Part shown: in pieces, positions 26,965 to 36,080 of the stretch | Layout of the letters: each line of letters starts with the position of its first letter | How positions within the stretch are numbered: the stretch's first letter is position 1 | Assembly (NCBI RefSeq): GCF_009800925.1 | Contig: NZ_WOYF01000002.1 | Location: forward strand, 248,001 to 312,000 | Direction of reading: 5' to 3' | From: Budvicia diplopodorum | GTDB lineage: Bacteria; Pseudomonadota; Gammaproteobacteria; Enterobacterales; Enterobacteriaceae | Length of the DNA stretch: 64,000 nt | Notes under the pieces: model-generated | Told to the model about the DNA's origin: nothing | The model's database searches: none | Seen by the model: only the letters and a program-made list of their open reading frames with translations | Program-made: the position numbers and the translations under genes

Positions 26965-28413
26965 ATGAGTAACAAGTATTTGATGGGCGTGGATGTCGGT
27001 ACCCAAAGCGCAAAAGTGGTGATTTTTGATTTAAACGGCAATGTTATCTGTGAAGGAAAGCAGGCATTGCGCAAAATGGACATTCCGGCACCGCTGTTAG
27101 CCGAACACCCCGATGATGACCTGTGGGATTCGCTGAAAATTGCTTTTACTCAGGCAATGGCCGGATTTAAAAAACGGGGCGGGCAGAGCCACGAGATTCT
27201 GGCGATGGGCGTTTGTATTATCCGCTGCTGCCGGGTGCTGCTAAAAGAGAACGGCGAGCTGGCCTATCCTGTGATTAACTGGATGGATAAACGCCTGAAT
27301 AAGCCCTATGAGTATATCGACGCCTATAAGGGTGTGCGCTACATCACCACCACCTCGGGGTATATAACCCATCGTCTGACCGGTGAGTTTAAAGATACCT
27401 GCGCCAACTACATTGGCTGGTGGCCAATGGATAACGATGCGCAGGACTGGAGTACCGATCCTGAGGCGTGGAAAAGCTGTAATCTGACCCGCGACAGCGT
27501 ACTCGACGTGGTTAAGCCGGGCGAGATTCTGGGCCATCTCACCGAGCTGGCAGCGCAGCAGCTGGGGCTTCCTGCCGGGATCCCCGTCGTCGCAACCGCT
27601 CATGACAAAGCGGTAGAAGCGCTGGGAGCCGGATCGCTGGATGAAGGGGTAGCCCTGATCTCGTTGGGTACCTATATTGGTGCCATGGTTCATGGTCATG
27701 CCAACGTTAAAGATGCGCAAAACTTCTGGCCATTTCAGGCATCCATTCCCGGCCGTTATCTGTACGAATGCATGGGTGTACGCCGTGGGATGTGGACGAT
27801 TAGCTGGTTTCGCGATCAGTTTGGCGCAGCCGCGCTGGCCGAAGCCGCAAATAAAGGACATAGCATTGAAGAGCTGTTGAACCTCGAAGGTTCAAAGGTT
27901 CCTGCCGGGTGTGAAGGGCTATTTACCGTACACGACTGGGCACCGCCGTCAGAAGCAGAATTCCGTAAAGGCGCGATGATTGGTTTCGACGGGCGACATA
28001 CCCGCGCACATATGTATCGCTCAGTGCTAGAAGGTATTGCCTTCACCATGAAGAATCATATGGATAAAATGGCGGCCGAACTCAAGGTTCCGTTCAAAAG
28101 CCTGATTATTTCCGGCGGCGGTGCCAACAGCGACCTGTTTATGCAAATCTTCGCTGACGTATTCGGCATTCCGACCAGCCGTAATCTGATGAACGGTTCA
28201 GCCGCCATCGGCTGTGCGATTAATGCAGGAATGGCGATCGGAGCCTTTGATAGCTACCAACAGGCGGCTAAGAAATTAGTCAGGATGGGCGACAGCTTCG
28301 CGCCAAATATGGAAAACCATCGCTTCTATAGTTCCCTTAACCACGAGGTTTATCAGAAAGTGAATCAGTATCTTGACCCTCTGCTGCAATCGTTAAGTCC
28401 GCTGGTCGACTAA
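26965..28413 (+). CDS. ygcE: FGGY-family carbohydrate kinase YgcE
   Basis: A 482-residue sugar/polyol kinase of the glycerol-xylulose-gluconate kinase family. The N-terminal phosphate-1 motif is G-V-D-V-G-T-Q-S-A-K-V-V-I-F-D, A-T-A-H-D-K-A-V-E-A-L-G lies near residue 212 and I-I-S-G-G-G-A-N-S-D-L (adenosine motif) near residue 387. Co-transcribed with yqcE and 49 nt after it. It probably phosphorylates the imported substrate, giving a compound that could be both the pathway intermediate and the YgcP ligand (inference). Confidence 0.92.
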   Translation: MSNKYLMGVDVGTQSAKVVIFDLNGNVICEGKQALRKMDIPAPLLAEHPDDDLWDSLKIAFTQAMAGFKKRGGQSHEILAMGVCIIRCCRVLLKENGELAYPVINWMDKRLNKPYEYIDAYKGVRYITTTSGYITHRLTGEFKDTCANYIGWWPMDNDAQDWSTDPEAWKSCNLTRDSVLDVVKPGEILGHLTELAAQQLGLPAGIPVVATAHDKAVEALGAGSLDEGVALISLGTYIGAMVHGHANVKDAQNFWPFQASIPGRYLYECMGVRRGMWTISWFRDQFGAAALAEAANKGHSIEELLNLEGSKVPAGCEGLFTVHDWAPPSEAEFRKGAMIGFDGRHTRAHMYRSVLEGIAFTMKNHMDKMAAELKVPFKSLIISGGGANSDLFMQIFADVFGIPTSRNLMNGSAAIGCAINAGMAIGAFDSYQQAAKKLVRMGDSFAPNMENHRFYSSLNHEVYQKVNQYLDPLLQSLSPLVD

Positions 28414-28424
28414 GCGAGCTAGTC

Positions 28425-28454
28425 AGGGTATCGGGAAATTATTTCCGATACCCT
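28425..28454. terminator. terminator-like hairpin between ygcE and radA
   Basis: A 10-bp stem AGGGTATCGG / CCGATACCCT lies 11 nt after the ygcE stop and 16 nt from the radA stop. It lies between convergent genes and has no long T-run. Confidence 0.65.
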
Positions 28455-28469
28455 GCCCTATGGCGCGTT

Positions 28470-29849
28470 TTAGAGATCGTCCAGTACTGACAGCGCGTCT
28501 GACAGTTTCTTCACGCCAAAGACTTCCATTCCCGGCGTTTGCTTTTTGGGTACGTTGGCAAACGGCACAATTGCCCGCTTAAAGCCATGCTTTGAAGCTT
28601 CTGAAATCCGTTCCTGACCGCTGGGTACCGGGCGAATTTCACCGGCTAGCCCCACTTCACCAAACACCACTAAATCTTCAGGCAACGGCCGATCGCGCAG
28701 GCTGGATACCAAAGAGAGCAACAGCGCCAAATCAGCGCTGGTTTCGGTTACCTTTACGCCGCCAACCACGTTAACAAACACGTCTTGGTCGGCCATCTGT
28801 AAACCGCCGTGGCGATGCAGCACCGCCAGCAAGATAGCTAAACGGTTCTGCTCTAAGCCAACGGCCACGCGGCGAGGATTAGACAACATCGAGTGGTCCA
28901 CCAACGCCTGAATCTCAACCAACAGCGGGCGAGAACCTTCCCACACTACCATCACAGAGCTGCCGGAAGTCACTTCATCGCCCCGGCTTAAAAAAATTGC
29001 CGACGGGTTGCTGATCTCTCTCAGCCCTTGCTCAGTCATGGCAAAGACTCCCAGCTCATTCACCGCACCGAAACGGTTTTTATGGCTACGCAGGGTCCGG
29101 AAGCGGGTGTCAGAGTCGCCATCCAGCATCACCGAACAGTCAATGCAGTGTTCGAGAACTTTGGGACCGGCCAGAGAACCGTCTTTGGTCACGTGGCCGA
29201 CCATAATAATCGCCACGCCTTTGGTTTTAGCGAAGCGGGTCAGATAGGCGGCCGTTTCACGCACCTGCGCCACGCTACCCGGAGACGACTGGATGTCGGC
29301 CATATGCATCACTTGAATAGAGTCGATCACCATCAGCCTTGGCTGCTCCTGTTCGGCGATCAGGCAAATCTGCTCAATGCTGGTTTCTGACAGCATCTGC
29401 ACGTTTTCCGTTGGTAAACCAAGACGGTGCGCGCGCATTGCTACCTGCTGTAGAGACTCCTCACCGGTGACGTACAGCGTTTTCATCTGCCCGGCCAGCC
29501 TGCATATGGTTTGCAGCAATAACGTACTCTTACCGGCTCCCGGGCTACCGCCAATCAGAATGGCACTGCCCGGCACCACCCCACCGCCCAGCACCCGATC
29601 AAACTCAAGAAATCCGGTAGAGAACCGCGGCAGCTCTTCCAGACTAATTTCCGACAGCTTCTGCACCTTACTGATGCCACCGTCACCCGCATAGCCGGTA
29701 AAACGATCGGTTCTGGCCGATGAAGCCGCAGCGAGGCGAATCTCAGTAATGCTATTCCAGGCATTACAGGCACTGCACTGCCCCTGCCAGCGCGGATAGT
29801 CAGCCCCACACTCATTACATACAAACGCTCGCTTCACGGGCTTAGCCAT
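28470..29849 (-). CDS. radA: DNA repair protein RadA
   Basis: A 459-residue RecA-like ATPase that promotes branch migration of recombination intermediates. The N-terminal C4 zinc finger (C-N-E-C-G and C-S-A-C-N) is followed by Walker A G-G-S-P-G-A-G-K-S-T near residue 100, the RadA-specific K-N-R-F-G motif near 258, and a Lon-protease-like C-terminal domain. In E. coli it follows serB and precedes nadR. Here nadR is missing and the ygc cluster takes that place, while the serB-radA gap carries a hairpin array. Confidence 0.97.
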   Translation of the reverse strand: MAKPVKRAFVCNECGADYPRWQGQCSACNAWNSITEIRLAAASSARTDRFTGYAGDGGISKVQKLSEISLEELPRFSTGFLEFDRVLGGGVVPGSAILIGGSPGAGKSTLLLQTICRLAGQMKTLYVTGEESLQQVAMRAHRLGLPTENVQMLSETSIEQICLIAEQEQPRLMVIDSIQVMHMADIQSSPGSVAQVRETAAYLTRFAKTKGVAIIMVGHVTKDGSLAGPKVLEHCIDCSVMLDGDSDTRFRTLRSHKNRFGAVNELGVFAMTEQGLREISNPSAIFLSRGDEVTSGSSVMVVWEGSRPLLVEIQALVDHSMLSNPRRVAVGLEQNRLAILLAVLHRHGGLQMADQDVFVNVVGGVKVTETSADLALLLSLVSSLRDRPLPEDLVVFGEVGLAGEIRPVPSGQERISEASKHGFKRAIVPFANVPKKQTPGMEVFGVKKLSDALSVLDDL

Positions 29850-30330
29850 GGATTACCTCTGGATCTATCTATTTAGTTAATAATAAAAATGGAAAAAGCC
29901 TGATAGCACAATTCTCTTTGTCTTTGCTCTTCATGCCTTTGCCCTTCATGCCGTTGACCTTCCAACGAGCACTTGAACTCAGTCGACATAAACAATTTGC
30001 TAGCATGAGCAGCATGGATGCTGCGAAAGGCAGAGCGACGTCTGACAAAATTGTAGGAACAATTTTGAACAGCACTTCAGTGCTGACCCTGAAAGGGCGA
30101 GTCTCAGGGATGAGACGAGTACTCCGGCTCTCTGCCGGTGCGTTAAGGCAAATTTTTTGTGGAGGGAAGTCGCCTAGGCGACCTGAGTTCCCGTGCGAAA
30201 GCGCGGGTGCAGGGTGCGCGCCCGCATCCTGCTCGGCCGTGTACGCATAAAGCCGAGACAGACGCACTACTTTTGACGGACGAAATATACGCAGCTCTAG
30301 TTAAAATACGACCAAGAACCGCCCTTCCCC
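29850..30330. other. radA-serB intergenic region with hairpin array
   Basis: About 480 bp with no convincing gene, although several reading frames happen to be open through it. The left third (29850-30000) is unstructured and contains a repeated CTTCATGCC. The right part is the array at 30009-30257. Both flanking genes are on the minus strand, so serB-radA read-through RNA would cross it. Confidence 0.75.
30009..30257 (+). repeat. array of nine consecutive hairpins
   Basis: Nine inverted repeats follow each other with short spacers: 30009-30024, 30046-30067, 30070-30085, 30101-30116, 30124-30138, 30169-30182, 30190-30207, 30209-30232 and 30232-30257. Stems are 5-10 bp. Hairpins 7 and 8 each contain one G-T pair that is a G-U wobble only in plus-strand RNA. 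Hairpins 4 (GGGA) and 7 (GAAA) have GNRA loops on that strand. Hairpins 1, 2 and 4 carry GGA at the apex. It could be a palindromic mobile repeat or a structured RNA antisense to the serB-radA mRNA. Confidence 0.8.
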
Positions 30331-31308
30331 CTACCGCCCCTCATTATTCAAACTCGCCGACAGAATACACATCACACCCAACAGATCCGCATGCCTAATC
30401 CCAACTTTGGCCTTCGAATACACTTTCGGCTTAGCATGATAAGCAATCCCCAGCCCGGCAACCTTAATCATTTTTAAATCATTGGCCCCGTCGCCAATAG
30501 CCACGGTTTGCCCTATGGGAATATCCAGAGACTCCGCCAGTTCCTGCAGGGTATGGGCTTTAAACTTGGCATCAACGATAGGACCAACGACCTTACCGGT
30601 CAGCTTCCCTTGTTTAACCCCAAGCTGGTTAGCCGCGGCTGAAATCAGGCTCAGCTTCTCACGCAGGTAATCGGCATAATAGGTGAATCCGCCGGAAGCA
30701 ATAGCGACATGCCAACCGAGCTCATGCAGCCCGCTCACCAACGAGGTTAAACCCGGCATCAACGGGAGATTATCTCTAACCTGATCTAAAATTGCCGCGT
30801 CGGCACCTTTTAACGTAGCCACCCGTTGGCGCAGGCTCGCTGCAAAATCCAGCTCACCGCGCATAGCCCGCTCGGTAACTTCAGCCACCTGTTCGCCGAC
30901 GCCAGCCAGCTTAGCAATTTCATCAATACATTCGATTTCAATGGCGGTTGAATCCATATCCATCACCAACAGGCCGGGTGAACGCAATGACGGCAAATTG
31001 CTCATCTGAGCGACATCCAACTGATATTCATCGGCAATTTTCTTGGCCTTCGCCGACAGTATGCCAGCAAGGCGGATCACCTGATAATCATCCACGCTCC
31101 AGGCAGAAACCACCACTAACGGATCGCACAAACGACGCTGGAAACCGGCCAGTCGTTGCTTATCTAAACCTCTGCCGTACAGTAGCCATCCGGTATGTCC
31201 GGCCCAGTAATCAAGCGGCATCACTTCATCGCCGCTTAACGATAGCGGAAGTCCGGGCCAGCAATCAATTTCGGCGGGCAAATCGCTATAGGTCAGGCTA
31301 ATCGGCAT
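30331..31308 (-). CDS. serB: phosphoserine phosphatase
   Basis: A 325-residue HAD-superfamily enzyme that performs the last step of serine synthesis. The C-terminal catalytic domain holds V-M-D-M-D-S-T-A-I-E with the nucleophilic Asp near residue 115, S-G-G-F-T (motif II) near 212 and G-D-G-A-N-D (motif IV) near 267. The N-terminal extension (about 1-100) is the ACT-like regulatory part typical of enterobacterial SerB. Divergent from smp, as in E. coli. Confidence 0.97.
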   Translation of the reverse strand: MPISLTYSDLPAEIDCWPGLPLSLSGDEVMPLDYWAGHTGWLLYGRGLDKQRLAGFQRRLCDPLVVVSAWSVDDYQVIRLAGILSAKAKKIADEYQLDVAQMSNLPSLRSPGLLVMDMDSTAIEIECIDEIAKLAGVGEQVAEVTERAMRGELDFAASLRQRVATLKGADAAILDQVRDNLPLMPGLTSLVSGLHELGWHVAIASGGFTYYADYLREKLSLISAAANQLGVKQGKLTGKVVGPIVDAKFKAHTLQELAESLDIPIGQTVAIGDGANDLKMIKVAGLGIAYHAKPKVYSKAKVGIRHADLLGVMCILSASLNNEGR

Positions 31309-31436
31309 TACTACAACTCCTTAGAAACGGGAAAAATCCAGTAAAAATTTGATTCAGCGACAAAACAGCGTCTCAAGCTATCCTAACGGATAGAGTTCTG
31401 GCAACATAAAACGTCTTCGTACATTAAGGTAGTGGC

Positions 31437-32096
31437 ATGATCAAACGGCTCAAGTTTAGGCGCAATCTGCATCGGGTAGCTATTATTTTGTTTTGCCTGA
31501 CTTTATTAATCGTTCTGATGCAGGGCGTAGCCTATTTCAGCTTAAACAATCAGGCAGCACAAGCTAAACGGTCACAAGAATTAACCCGATCGTTAGCAGA
31601 ACAGATAGCATTCACCCTGGCTCCGCTGCTGGACGGAACCATTGACGCCGCTGATGAACAGCAAATCAAGGCTATTCTACAACACCTGACGCAGCATAGT
31701 CGGATACTTGATGCATCGGTGTACAAAGTTGACGGAACGCTGATTGCGCAGGAAGGCGATCAATCCAGCCTCAGGGAGCGCTTAGCTACTGCCGAACGGC
31801 AACAAATAGTGGAAACGATCAAGAGTAAAGAGGGGCCCGTCGGCTTTATTCGCCTGACGGCCAACACCCAACCGTCAAAGGCTGAATCCCAACAGGTTAA
31901 ACATACCGTTAATATGCTCCGGCTGATGCTATTGCTGGCTACGGTAATCGGCCTGATAGTGGCTTATACGCTGCTGGCCCATCGACCCACCGCAAACAAC
32001 GGCAAACTCAAGAATATTATTGATGCCGCCCAACGGCCAGAACCGATTAAAACGGCCAAGAAGAAACAGCCGCATAAAAAGAAACCCTACCGATAA
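31437..32096 (+). CDS. smp: inner-membrane protein Smp/YtjB
   Basis: A 219-residue membrane protein related to E. coli Smp (YtjB). Two transmembrane helices (about residues 13-35 and 160-180) bracket an extracytoplasmic domain, and the C-terminal tail is rich in lysine. The arrangement recalls sensor-type membrane proteins without a kinase domain. Function is not established. It is divergent from serB and ends 7 bp from yjjV. Confidence 0.88.
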   Translation: MIKRLKFRRNLHRVAIILFCLTLLIVLMQGVAYFSLNNQAAQAKRSQELTRSLAEQIAFTLAPLLDGTIDAADEQQIKAILQHLTQHSRILDASVYKVDGTLIAQEGDQSSLRERLATAERQQIVETIKSKEGPVGFIRLTANTQPSKAESQQVKHTVNMLRLMLLLATVIGLIVAYTLLAHRPTANNGKLKNIIDAAQRPEPIKTAKKKQPHKKKPYR

Positions 32097-32103
32097 TATC
32101 GAA

Positions 32104-32883
32104 TCAGGCTGGCCAGAATAACGCCATACTGTTGGCATAAAGCTGGTCAGCGATCTGTTGCGAAGGCTCTGAACGTAATAAACACAGCTGCTCAAACACC
32201 AGTCGGATGCGTTCCGGTCGATTAGGCTGCCCCTGAAACTCCGACAGCGGCATGTCGGGCGCGTCGGTTTCCAATATTAATGAATCCAGCGGCAACTCCG
32301 CCATAACCTTTCGGGTTTTATGCGCCCTTTGATAGGTAATTACCCCCCCCACCCCGATTCGATACCCCAGCCGGATAAAAGCCAGAGCCTGTTCCAAACT
32401 GCCGGAAAAGCCGTGTACCACACCGGCCCGGGCCTGCTTAGCCTGACGAAGCATTTTAGCCAGCCGGTCGTGAGTGCGGCGAGAATGGAGAATCACCGGT
32501 AGGTCATAGCGGTTAGCCAGCTTTAGCTGCTCAGATAAAATCCACTGCTGTCGTTCAGGCTGAGGATCGTCCATATACTCATCCAACCCGATCTCGCCCA
32601 CGGCAACCAGCCCCTGCGAGTTGCCCTTCAGCAAGGCCTCTAATGCCGCTAACGAATCTTGATTATGCCGCGCGATATACAAAGGATGCAGCCCAAAAGC
32701 CCCGTAGATCATCGGAAACTGCTGGCTCAGGCGAAGAATATCGTTAAACCTATCAGCGCTGACCGCAGGCACAATAATACGCGCTACGCCGGCCTTTGCC
32801 GCCAACGCAAGGCTACTCTGCTCATGGTGAACAAAAGGAGGAAAATCGAAATGACAGTGGGTATCAATAAAAACCGGGCCCAT
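32104..32883 (-). CDS. yjjV: TatD-family metal-dependent hydrolase YjjV
   Basis: A 259-residue TIM-barrel hydrolase of the TatD DNase group. Metal ligands are visible in F-I-D-T-H-C-H-F-D-F (residues 5-14), G-E-I-G-L-D near 97, V-I-L-H-S-R near 131, V-H-G-F-S-G near 156 and L-E-T-D-A-P-D near 206. The likely activity is nuclease or phosphoesterase. The gene starts inside the end of a small ORF (32864-33064) on the same strand. Confidence 0.93.
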   Translation of the reverse strand: MGPVFIDTHCHFDFPPFVHHEQSSLALAAKAGVARIIVPAVSADRFNDILRLSQQFPMIYGAFGLHPLYIARHNQDSLAALEALLKGNSQGLVAVGEIGLDEYMDDPQPERQQWILSEQLKLANRYDLPVILHSRRTHDRLAKMLRQAKQARAGVVHGFSGSLEQALAFIRLGYRIGVGGVITYQRAHKTRKVMAELPLDSLILETDAPDMPLSEFQGQPNRPERIRLVFEQLCLLRSEPSQQIADQLYANSMALFWPA

Positions 32884-33064
32884 ACAACCTCTGATTACTG
32901 GCCCATCCGGTCGAGCGGGTTCTGATATTAAAGGAGGCGTTAATCATATCCAGCCGACTCTCCCGTTTGGCCGGAAAATAAACCAGAGCTATTTTCCCCG
33001 GCCAATAAGGCGGGTAGGCCAACGGTTCAATACTAACCGGCGTAACGGGCACTCTGTTTCCCAA
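32864..33064 (-). CDS. unrecognised small ORF, possible gene remnant
   Basis: A 66-codon frame starting at TTG 33064, with AAGGA 8 nt upstream, and overlapping the yjjV start by 20 nt. The product has many Pro, Tyr and Arg residues (Y-P-P-Y-W-P-G-K, F-P-A-K-R-E-S-R) and no membrane segment. In E. coli the gene just upstream of yjjV is yjjU, which is otherwise absent here, so this could be a remnant of it. I could not recognise it, and it may be spurious. Confidence 0.3.
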   Translation of the reverse strand: MGNRVPVTPVSIEPLAYPPYWPGKIALVYFPAKRESRLDMINASFNIRTRSTGWASNQRLYGPGFY

Positions 33065-33075
33065 ACGTAAAATCC

Positions 33076-33267
33076 TTAATGTTCAATCCTTGACTCAGAG
33101 GATACCCTTTCTTGCTCCTTTCCGTAATCTTCTTGTAGGATCCCGGATAGCCAATCGCTGTTTCCGGCAAAATATTCGCCGTCACTGTCTGCTATCTCTG
33201 CCCACCATAAACGGAAAGAGCCTTTCCACTGCTTCAGTCTGCCGACAATAATGTCACTATTCATCAT
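33076..33267 (-). CDS. small CsbD-like stress protein
   Basis: A 63-residue hydrophilic protein. Its pattern M-N-S-D-I-I-V-G-R-L-K-Q-W-K-G, W-W-A-E-I-A-D-S-D, G-N-S-D-W-L-S-G-I-L-Q-E-D-Y-G resembles the CsbD/YjbJ family (W-K-Q-x-K-G...W-G-x-L-T-D-D-D...L-x-G-x-x-Q-x-x-Y-G), though it is diverged. GGAGG lies 5 nt before ATG 33267; ATG 33264 is also possible. It sits between yjjV and osmY, both on the same strand. The family is stress-induced with unknown mechanism. Confidence 0.65.
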   Translation of the reverse strand: MMNSDIIVGRLKQWKGSFRLWWAEIADSDGEYFAGNSDWLSGILQEDYGKEQERVSSESRIEH

Positions 33268-33324
33268 AATAACCTCCGGTTCAGACATTCGGTAAAGCAG
33301 TCGCCTGCTTTACCGATACATCGA

Positions 33325-33945
33325 CTATTTTGCTGCTTTTACAACCAAATCGTTTTCAACGCTTTTAACACCATCAACCAGTTTGGCAATTTTCTCGGCC
33401 TGTTCAGACTGAACTTCTTTCTCAACGGTACCGCTTAACTTAACCACACCATTGCTGGTTTGAACCGTAATATGACGTGACGGAACTGCCTTATCGGCCA
33501 GCATTTTCGCTTTCACTTCGCTGGTAATTGCAGAATCGCCAACATACTCACCCACGGTGTCATTTTTGCCTTTCTGAACTTTAAGCTCATTTTTCACTGA
33601 TTGAACGCCTTCAACCAGTTTAGCGACGCCATCAGCCTGAGAAGACTGCTCTTTGCTGCTAACAAAGCCGCTGAGCGTTACCACACCGCCGGTAGTTTTA
33701 ACTTTGATATCGGTACTACGGATGCTCTTTTCGTTCAGTAATGCGCTTTTTACTTTAGCGGTGATTGAACTGTCATCCATATAGTTATCAACTTTCTTCA
33801 TTGAGTTATCGATAGAATTACCGACTTTATCAACGGCGTTTTCAGCCTTAGTTGCTACTGTCTCTTCGGCAAATGCAACACCGCTCATAACAACGGTACT
33901 TAATACGGCAGCGATAATAGAACGTGAGAAGGGTACATTTTTCAT
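33325..33945 (-). CDS. osmY: periplasmic osmotically inducible protein OsmY
   Basis: A 206-residue secreted protein with a signal peptide (residues 1-26, ending V-A-F-A). Two BON domains follow (about 55-125 and 135-205), each with the D-D/D-S-x-I-T-x-x-V-K-x-x-(L/M) start and the V-V-(T/K)-L-S-G-x-V core. OsmY is a periplasmic chaperone-like protein induced by osmotic stress and stationary phase in E. coli. No sigma-S promoter could be defined with confidence upstream. Confidence 0.93.
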   Translation of the reverse strand: MKNVPFSRSIIAAVLSTVVMSGVAFAEETVATKAENAVDKVGNSIDNSMKKVDNYMDDSSITAKVKSALLNEKSIRSTDIKVKTTGGVVTLSGFVSSKEQSSQADGVAKLVEGVQSVKNELKVQKGKNDTVGEYVGDSAITSEVKAKMLADKAVPSRHITVQTSNGVVKLSGTVEKEVQSEQAEKIAKLVDGVKSVENDLVVKAAK

Positions 33946-34490
33946 GGATGATTACCTTTAAAATTAAACGGTAAGAGCGGATAGCCTAAGGCATATAGCC
34001 TATGCGCTACCCGGCCAAAACAATCAACCCGGTGCTTAAGCTAATTGTCTAACGAGTTAGACAAAGCAATTATCGGGCCAACAAAAAATAACATTATAGA
34101 ATCAATATATTAGAAATTATTTCCATTTATAGTCTGAAAGAATGTCACCATACGACGACAAATCTCAATATATCCATAACATTTAAATAACAATAATTTT
34201 TAACCAATTAAGATTCATAACGTTTGCATGTCGCTTATTGGCAACACCCCGATAAATAGGCTATTGGAATGGCCAGTAAGTACAAATGACAGCACTTTAA
34301 ATATAGGCCAGTCGTGAACAGAATGTTGTATAGATCACATTTTTCTTGGCGGCCAGCGTAAAGCCATATTGGCAGAAAGCGGTAACCGTCTTGATATTGT
34401 GGCAATAAAACAAAAAAGCCTGTCATATCATGACAGGCTTTGTTTCATTCGCTTACAAAACCCGGGCGGTAGCCGGGCCCGGATTTAACA
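33946..34490. other. prfC-osmY intergenic region
   Basis: About 545 bp, AT-rich, between two minus-strand genes. It contains the prfC terminator at 34415-34441 and presumably the osmY promoter. Nothing else recognisable; a 63-codon frame on the minus strand runs across the terminator and was not called. Confidence 0.65.
34415..34441 (-). terminator. prfC terminator
   Basis: An 11-bp stem AAAGCCTGTCA / TGACAGGCTTT followed on the minus strand by a U-rich run (complement of 34408-34417). It lies 50 nt after the prfC stop. Confidence 0.88.
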
Positions 34491-36080
34491 TTAATGTTCG
34501 CGGGTCTTACGGAAAATAACCTCAGGGTAGCGTTCCTGAGTTAAGTTAAGGTTGACCATGGTTGGCGCGATATAGCTGAGGTTATCACCGCCGTCTAATG
34601 CCACGTTCAGCTCGTTCTTACGCTTAAACTCTTCCAGCTTTTTCGCATCACCACATTCGATCCAGCGGGCAGTGGAAACGTTAACTGACTCATAAATGGC
34701 TTCAACGTTATATTCACTCTTCAAACGAGCAACCACCACGTCAAACTGCAGAATGCCCACCGCACCCACGATTAAATCGTTATTAGCCAGCGGACGGAAA
34801 ACCTGAACCGCCCCCTCTTCAGACAGCTGAACCAGACCTTTTAACAGCTGCTTTTGCTTGAGCGGATCGCGCAGGCGAATACGGCGGAACAGCTCAGGCG
34901 CAAAGTTAGGAATGCCGGTGAACTTCATATCTTCACCCTGCGTGAAGGTATCACCAATTTGGATCGTGCCGTGGTTGTGCAACCCGATAATATCGCCCGG
35001 AAACGCTTCTTCAACGTGTGAACGGTCGCCGGCCATAAACGTTAAGGCATCGGAGATAACCACGTCTTTGCCAAGCCGCACCTGACGCAGTTTCATGCCT
35101 TTCTCATAGGTGCCTGACACTACGCGCAAGAAGGCTACGCGATCGCGGTGTTTCGGGTCCATATTGGCCTGAATCTTAAATACGAAGCCGGAAAACTTCT
35201 CTTCTGCCGCAACCACTTCACGCACGTTAGTATCGCGAGGCATCGGAGCCGGAGCCCAGTCAACCAGACCGTCTAACATATGGTCTACGCCGAAATTACC
35301 TAATGCTGTACCAAAGAACACCGGAGTTAATTCACCGGCCAAAAAGGTCTCGTGGTCAAACTCATGGGAAGCGCCTTTCACCAGCTCTAGCTCATCGCGC
35401 AGCTGAGCCGCTAAGTCTTCACCCACCGCCGCGTCTAAATCAGGGTTATCTAACCCTTTAACCACGCGGACTTCCTGAATGGTATGGCCTTTACCGGACT
35501 GATAAAGATAGATTTCATCTTTATACAGGTGATAAACCCCTTTGAACGACTTACCGCAGCCAATCGGCCAGGTAATGGGCGAGCACATAATCTTCAGCTC
35601 GCGTTCCACTTCGTCCATCACTTCCATGGGATCGCGAATTTCACGGTCCAGTTTGTTCATAAACGTCAGAATTGGCGTATCGCGCAGGCGGGTAACTTCC
35701 ATCAGTTTTCGCGTGCGATCTTCTACACCTTTCGCCGCATCAATCACCATTAAACAGCAGTCAACGGCGGTCAGCGTGCGGTAAGTATCTTCAGAGAAGT
35801 CTTCGTGCCCCGGGGTATCCAGCAGGTTCACCAAGCAAGATTTGTAGGGAAACTGCATTACGGAGGTGGTAATGGAAATACCGCGCTGCTTTTCCATCTC
35901 CATCCAGTCGGACTTAGCGTGCTGATTGGAGCCGCGCCCCTTCACCGTACCCGCCGTTTGAATGGCGTTGCCGAATAATAATACTTTTTCAGTAATCGTG
36001 GTTTTACCGGCATCCGGGTGGGAAATTATGGCAAAAGTGCGTCGGCACGCGATTTCAGCGGCTCTTGAGGTATCTTTCAT
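34491..36080 (-). CDS. prfC: peptide chain release factor 3
   Basis: A 529-residue translational GTPase that removes RF1/RF2 from the ribosome after peptide release. The G domain shows S-H-P-D-A-G-K-T-T (P loop), the switch I region [14 protein letters not shown] (G3) and N-K-L-D (G4). The remaining domains match RF3 in length and sequence. In E. coli it lies between yjjG and osmY; here yjjG is replaced by a BON-domain lipoprotein gene. Confidence 0.98.
   Translation of the reverse strand: MKDTSRAAEIACRRTFAIISHPDAGKTTITEKVLLFGNAIQTAGTVKGRGSNQHAKSDWMEMEKQRGISITTSVMQFPYKSCLVNLLDTPGHEDFSEDTYRTLTAVDCCLMVIDAAKGVEDRTRKLMEVTRLRDTPILTFMNKLDREIRDPMEVMDEVERELKIMCSPITWPIGCGKSFKGVYHLYKDEIYLYQSGKGHTIQEVRVVKGLDNPDLDAAVGEDLAAQLRDELELVKGASHEFDHETFLAGELTPVFFGTALGNFGVDHMLDGLVDWAPAPMPRDTNVREVVAAEEKFSGFVFKIQANMDPKHRDRVAFLRVVSGTYEKGMKLRQVRLGKDVVISDALTFMAGDRSHVEEAFPGDIIGLHNHGTIQIGDTFTQGEDMKFTGIPNFAPELFRRIRLRDPLKQKQLLKGLVQLSEEGAVQVFRPLANNDLIVGAVGILQFDVVVARLKSEYNVEAIYESVNVSTARWIECGDAKKLEEFKRKNELNVALDGGDNLSYIAPTMVNLNLTQERYPEVIFRKTREH

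Noticed and set aside
29918-30250. 110-codon plus-strand ORF through the hairpin array (and a 132-codon minus-strand frame over the same DNA)
   Set aside because: The frames are open on both strands across repeated hairpins, have no ribosome site and show no family features, so they are by-products of the array's composition.
34235-34426. 63-codon minus-strand ORF between prfC and osmY
   Set aside because: It begins inside the prfC terminator hairpin region and has no ribosome site or recognisable domain.
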